NCBI GenBank assembly: GCA_016808115.1
Contig: JAEQBH010002953.1
Span: forward strand, 283,501-347,500
Direction: 5' to 3'
From: Tetrastigma voinierianum
Taxonomy: Eukaryota > Streptophyta > Magnoliopsida > Vitales > Vitaceae
Length of the DNA: 64,000 nt
A program made the position numbers and the translations under genes. Position 1 is the stretch's first letter. Every line of letters starts with the position of its first letter. Shown here piece after piece: positions 59,867 to 64,000 of the stretch. The notes beneath the pieces are model-generated. The model had not been told where the DNA came from and searched no databases. It saw only the letters and a program-made list of their open reading frames with translations.

Positions 59867-61260
59867 CACATATTTTGATATTTATGCGGCAACGATCAAA
59901 TAAATATCCACTTTTCTCAAATAAATATGTTCCAAAAGAATGGAAGTCAAATACTACTTACGAAGAAAGATAGTATCAGCCATCCCCTTTGGAAGAAATA
60001 AAAATAAAGGCTCAAGGTGTAGAAATAATAGCCTCACCTTTTAAACAAATTGATTCAAAAGAAGATGAAAACGAGAATATGAAAATGAAAGATATAAAGG
60101 CATTCAACAACAAGTATAATTTACAAATCAAATTCTAGAACACTTTCTACTCAGATAAATAGAATTAAAAAGTAAATACTTTACAAAAAATTATAAACAC
60201 GAAAAGGAAGAAAAAGAGAAGAAAAACAAGAAAGTCTTATATTCAAACCAATAAAACCCTTAAATTGGGAATATAAAAGTAATGATGAATTATTAAGACT
60301 TTTAACAAAATTAGGGAATAAGAAATAAAGATCCCTCTTGTTCAAAAGCCCAAGTAAACTTCTTAAGTGGATCGAAAACAAATTCTATTGTTTCGAGGAA
60401 AAACTTATTGAAGATAATCTTGAACAAGAAGAAAGGCAAATAAACAAGTTAAAAACTTGGCATCAAAGATCAAAAACTTTTATCAAAGGCCCTACTCCTC
60501 CGGATTTACAATTTGAGGAAAAACAACCAAAACAAAATAGTTATATGTAATGACATGTTCTTGGAATATAGATGCTCTTTTCGAACATGAAATCTTCATT
60601 GTGCTTAGTCAAATAAAATGGCGGCTCTTTGCTTGTTGCAAGCGGATGATGATTGGAATGATGTTCAATTAGTCTGTGAGGTTTCAATGGCACATTAAAA
60701 CTTGGTGGGAAAACTACCTAAGTGAAAAGAAGATTTCATATTTTAAAAAGTACAAATGAGGAAGGAGAACAAAACTCAATCATAAGATTGGTTTATGCTA
60801 TAACCAAACACTTCATAGGTGATCCAAGCATTTATGGAGAAAAGAACACGAAATTCTACAAAACTTAAGATGTAGAACACTAAGTGACCTTAAATGAGTA
60901 TTATGATGTGTTCTTAGCAACCTTGATGGTAGGCGTGCTAGAGCTTCTTCTTGGAAGGAAATATTCCTTTATGGTCTTCCTAAAGGCTTCGGCTGGCCGA
61001 GTTCAAGCCCTTAGAAAAACATGGAGGAACAATCCAATTGACTCTCCCTTACTTATGGAATCTCATAAGATGGAGTCAAAGAAGGTCTTAAGTTGTGTTC
61101 TCAACTAAGCTCCAATATCAAATTAAAAAAGACCTAAAAGCTACAAAAAGATTTGGGGTTCTTTGTGCTCAATATGGCATTTCGTGCTTGAATTCCACCT
61201 AGTCAAATTTCAAAAAATCAAAACCTTAAACAAAATTCCGAATAATTTTTCATATATAGG
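59867..61260 (+). pseudogene. Endogenous pararetrovirus: capsid protein region
   Basis: The 59867-60540 part encodes a highly charged, Lys/Glu/Asn-rich region like the N-terminal part of caulimovirid capsids; the frame 60338-60550 is one continuous patch. From about 60640 a conserved capsid core is recognisable in fragments ('ADDDWNDVQLV' near 60645, 'KHFIGDP' near 60805, then the frame 60884-61108). The capsid packages the circular DNA genome. The sequence stops being viral near 61260, before the zinc finger, which is instead at the left end (26860). Confidence 0.75.
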
Positions 61261-64000
61261 TTGAAGTAACAATGTTAAATTAAGTCGTTTAATTGTTAGT
61301 ATTTATTAATTTTAGTTTGTAACACATTACGTTTTAATTTTATCCACTTTCCAAATATTACTTTTAAAATTGAATACTAAAATGATTAATAATATTTTTT
61401 GTTAAATAGTTAAGGTTTTTTTATTACTTTTACCTTTAAAAAAGTTTAACTTGTGGGTTTTATTTCTATTTTTTTTTTTAAATTTTAGGTTTATAAAAAA
61501 TTAAAATATAAAAGTATAAAAAATAAGATTAAAATATGAAAATTATTAATATTATAAATAAATTTTATTATGAATAAGAAAAAAATATTCATTTTATATT
61601 TATTAAATTACTTATTAATATAGGTAAAATGTATTGATATATATCAAAGTTGATTTAATTTATTCGGTTATTACACAAAAAAAAATCAAAAAAAATTTGA
61701 ACACTAATTGGAAAAGAAAAAAATCGAAGCAAGTTAGTTGGGGTGAAAAATAGGAAGAGTGGCATTTGTGGAAGGGGAGATGGCAAGTGGGAGTGTTGGA
61801 CTTGGATGGGAGATGAACATTTTTGTCTTCACAAAATATGTATCAATGGCTTAATTTTGATGGTCTATCAAATAAGGGTTCATCTAACCTTCAAAACATA
61901 ATTTCTCATCATTTTAAGAGTATTGGACATATATAATTTATTTTGAAAAATAAAATTATTAAAATAGGTTAAAAATAAAAATAATATCAAAATTAGTACA
62001 TAAATAATAATACCGTAGCTGGCCAATATAATATTGAATTTTTTATCTTAATATTTGTAGTTATTTATTATAGTATTAAAAATATTTTGAAATTTTAAAT
62101 TAATGTCATAATCAATGACTATGATTCACGATTATTGACTTAATTTTTTTTAAAATAGGTATTAATTTTTTATTTTTTGAAGAATAGATGATAAATTTTG
62201 TATATTAGTTTAAATGTTCATTTTCAATTTCAACTTATTTTTGATAAATTTTTTTAAATAACCTAAATATCTGCTTGAGACTCGATTTTAAAGTGGGAAG
62301 CGGATATACAAATGTGATGTTAGTGTTGGTGACGGTTAGGCGGCCACATCCCCTCTCACTTGAACAGCTGAATAAAACAATGAGAGCTAATGTACGTCAT
62401 GTCAAGGATAGGCATTAACCAATACCGAATGACCGTGGAATGAAACCGGTTGATCTCAGAATACATTCTTGTGACCTTCTGAGCACACTCTTGTCTAACT
62501 TTAATCATGCTTCCATTAGTTACATCTTACAGGCCATGTCACGTGATCTCTCACATGGCGATTCAATCTATCTTTGCATTAATTCTTTGTTCCTCAGTGT
62601 CTTCTTGCCATAATAATTCCTTTTTTTAGCTTTTAAGAACATTTTTGTTTTTTAATTCTAGCATTTGTTGGATTGTTTTTGTTTTGTTTTGTCTAGGATG
62701 TTTCATATGATTCGATTCAAGCTCACTAGTTTTGTTTTGAGGATTAGATTCAATTCAAATATGATTAATGGAAGTTTATGTTTAGGGTGGAATTCTTAAT
62801 TAAAAAAAACGACACCATAAACTCAGTAAAAATCATTAGAAACTTTAATTTAGTTTTAATATTTTTAAATATGTTTTGAAAATAATTTTTATAAAATTGT
62901 CTTATTTTTGTATATATATTTATAAATTAAATTTTTAAAATTTTAAAATATATATTTGAAATAATTTAAAAAAGTTTTGTAGATTAAAATAAAATAAAAT
63001 TTGGTTATCTAAATGTATCTTTTATTTTCTTGATGGAAAAAACAAAAAGTTATCTTGGCTTGAGTTCCACACCTACCCATACATTTTATCCCAAATTTAA
63101 GTTCAATTTTTACAATAAATTGTTGGACTTATGTTTTAAAAGCACTATGATCCGTTGATGAAGAGCCAAAATTAATCATGGACCATTAGATCCCCAGACT
63201 AGTTAATTAGTGATATAGTCTATTAATAATTATTTAAAAGATAAGAAACCAATAATAAAACAAGAGTTTGGATTTACTTAATATGCAAGAAAAAACCTTT
63301 ATTCCTAAAAGAAATCTATCGATCTAACATGGCGGGATAGAGATTGCTATAGGCTATTAGCCTCCTTGCACCAATGGATTTCCTAACAGGATGGAATTGC
63401 TACACTTAGCCTATTTATTCTCACTTACTCTCTAATGGTTTCTAATTATAAAAAAAAATAGAATACAATATAGGTGGCTTGGTGTGCTTTGATTGGTTGC
63501 TTGTTTAATGATAACCACATAAGATTATTTGAGTATATAAATAGACCCATTTCCTTGAGGACCTTGATATATTGCCATATGGTCTTTACACACATCGTGG
63601 TGTTCTCTCCTTTAGTCTCGGCAATTAGGCGCGCCTGCGCTGATTTGTATGTAAGAATAAAGCTGAAAGGATTCGCGAGAGGTTAGTAAACCACTGGCTG
63701 GTGACATTAGTGTATCACATATCACTTATCGATCATGATCAGAACTTGGTGTGCGTTGATCATAATTAGTATCGAACTGGATTGAATCAATGTGTGGTAA
63801 ACGGAATCCCTTTTATTTTTACATGTATATTTGATATAATTAGATATATGACGCCTAAGTTCTATGATTCATGTTATTTATATTTTTTGTTGTATGAATG
63901 AATGTTTTTGTTTTGGCCTTAATCCATGGTAGAAATTTGATTGTATTTTCTTTTGGGATGTAACTTGGAGGCTAATCATAAGATTAAGTATTCCTCATTG
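61261..64000. other. AT-rich sequence, nothing recognised
   Basis: About 2.7 kb of AT-rich DNA with A/T homopolymers, no LTR blocks, no TA arrays and no open frame with a recognisable motif. The longest plus frame (63474-63686, 70 residues) has no start context or motif that supports it. This is probably the flank of the viral integration, but whether it is host unique DNA or an eroded repeat is not visible. Confidence 0.5.

Noticed and set aside
63474..63686. 70-residue plus-strand open frame near the right edge
   Set aside because: No motif and no evidence of exon structure. AT-rich context gives such frames by chance.

Overview
This window looks like heterochromatic, transposon-packed DNA from a flowering plant. 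The signs are plant Ty3/Gypsy LTR retrotransposons primed by initiator tRNA-Met, nested solo LTRs, long (TA)n arrays, and a decayed endogenous plant pararetrovirus (Caulimoviridae). I see no intact host gene. Every recognisable coding stretch is broken by frameshifts and stops, so coding remnants are labelled pseudogenes. LTR family names (A1, A2, B, C, D) are mine, based only on similarity within the window.

Layout, left half. 1-297 is the end of a minus-strand A LTR. 298-2499 is mostly (TA)n, interrupted at 640-1373 by a GC-richer island with internal repeats and tRNA-like (SINE-like) A and B boxes. 2530-6584 is a minus-strand A1 solo LTR with a perfect AGAGG target-site duplication (TSD), and a second A1 solo LTR (2689-4698) is nested inside it. 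6585-7485 is unassigned and holds a short tandem repeat of about 60 bp. 7486-8130 is a partial A1 LTR that runs into a (TA)n array. 8599-20609 is a family C solo LTR split by a nearly full-length minus-strand Ty3/Gypsy element B (8864-19618) with LTRs of about 3 kb. Next come (TA)n, a minus-strand A1 LTR (20841-22866), (TA)n, a plus-strand A2 LTR (22946-25269), and a large (TA)n array up to 26552.

Layout, right half. From 26553 to about 61260 runs one dismembered plant pararetrovirus on the plus strand. Its order is movement-protein 3' part, capsid zinc finger, protease, RT, RNase H, intergenic leader with primer-binding site, movement protein, capsid. That is about 7.4 kb of viral sequence in a circularly permuted order. 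Four later insertions split it: a D solo LTR (27620-31998) carrying a nested A1 solo LTR (28520-30813); a full-length A1 element, 'element 2' (32983-44966), itself carrying a nested A2 solo LTR (38519-40843) in its pol gene; a second A1 element, 'element 3' (48731-58345), with scrambled internal order; and a C solo LTR (58515-59866) with a perfect CACAT TSD. 61261-64000 is AT-rich DNA in which I recognise nothing.

The locus is best read as layered insertions, and TSDs plus continuity of the interrupted sequence give a relative order: virus first, then D and elements 2 and 3, then solo LTRs within them. The most interesting items are the permuted pararetrovirus beside a long (TA)n array, arrays of dyad-symmetric repeats inside the A1 and B LTRs, and the rearranged element 3. 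The very frequent short indels could be old decay or low base-level assembly accuracy. The sequence alone cannot separate these.
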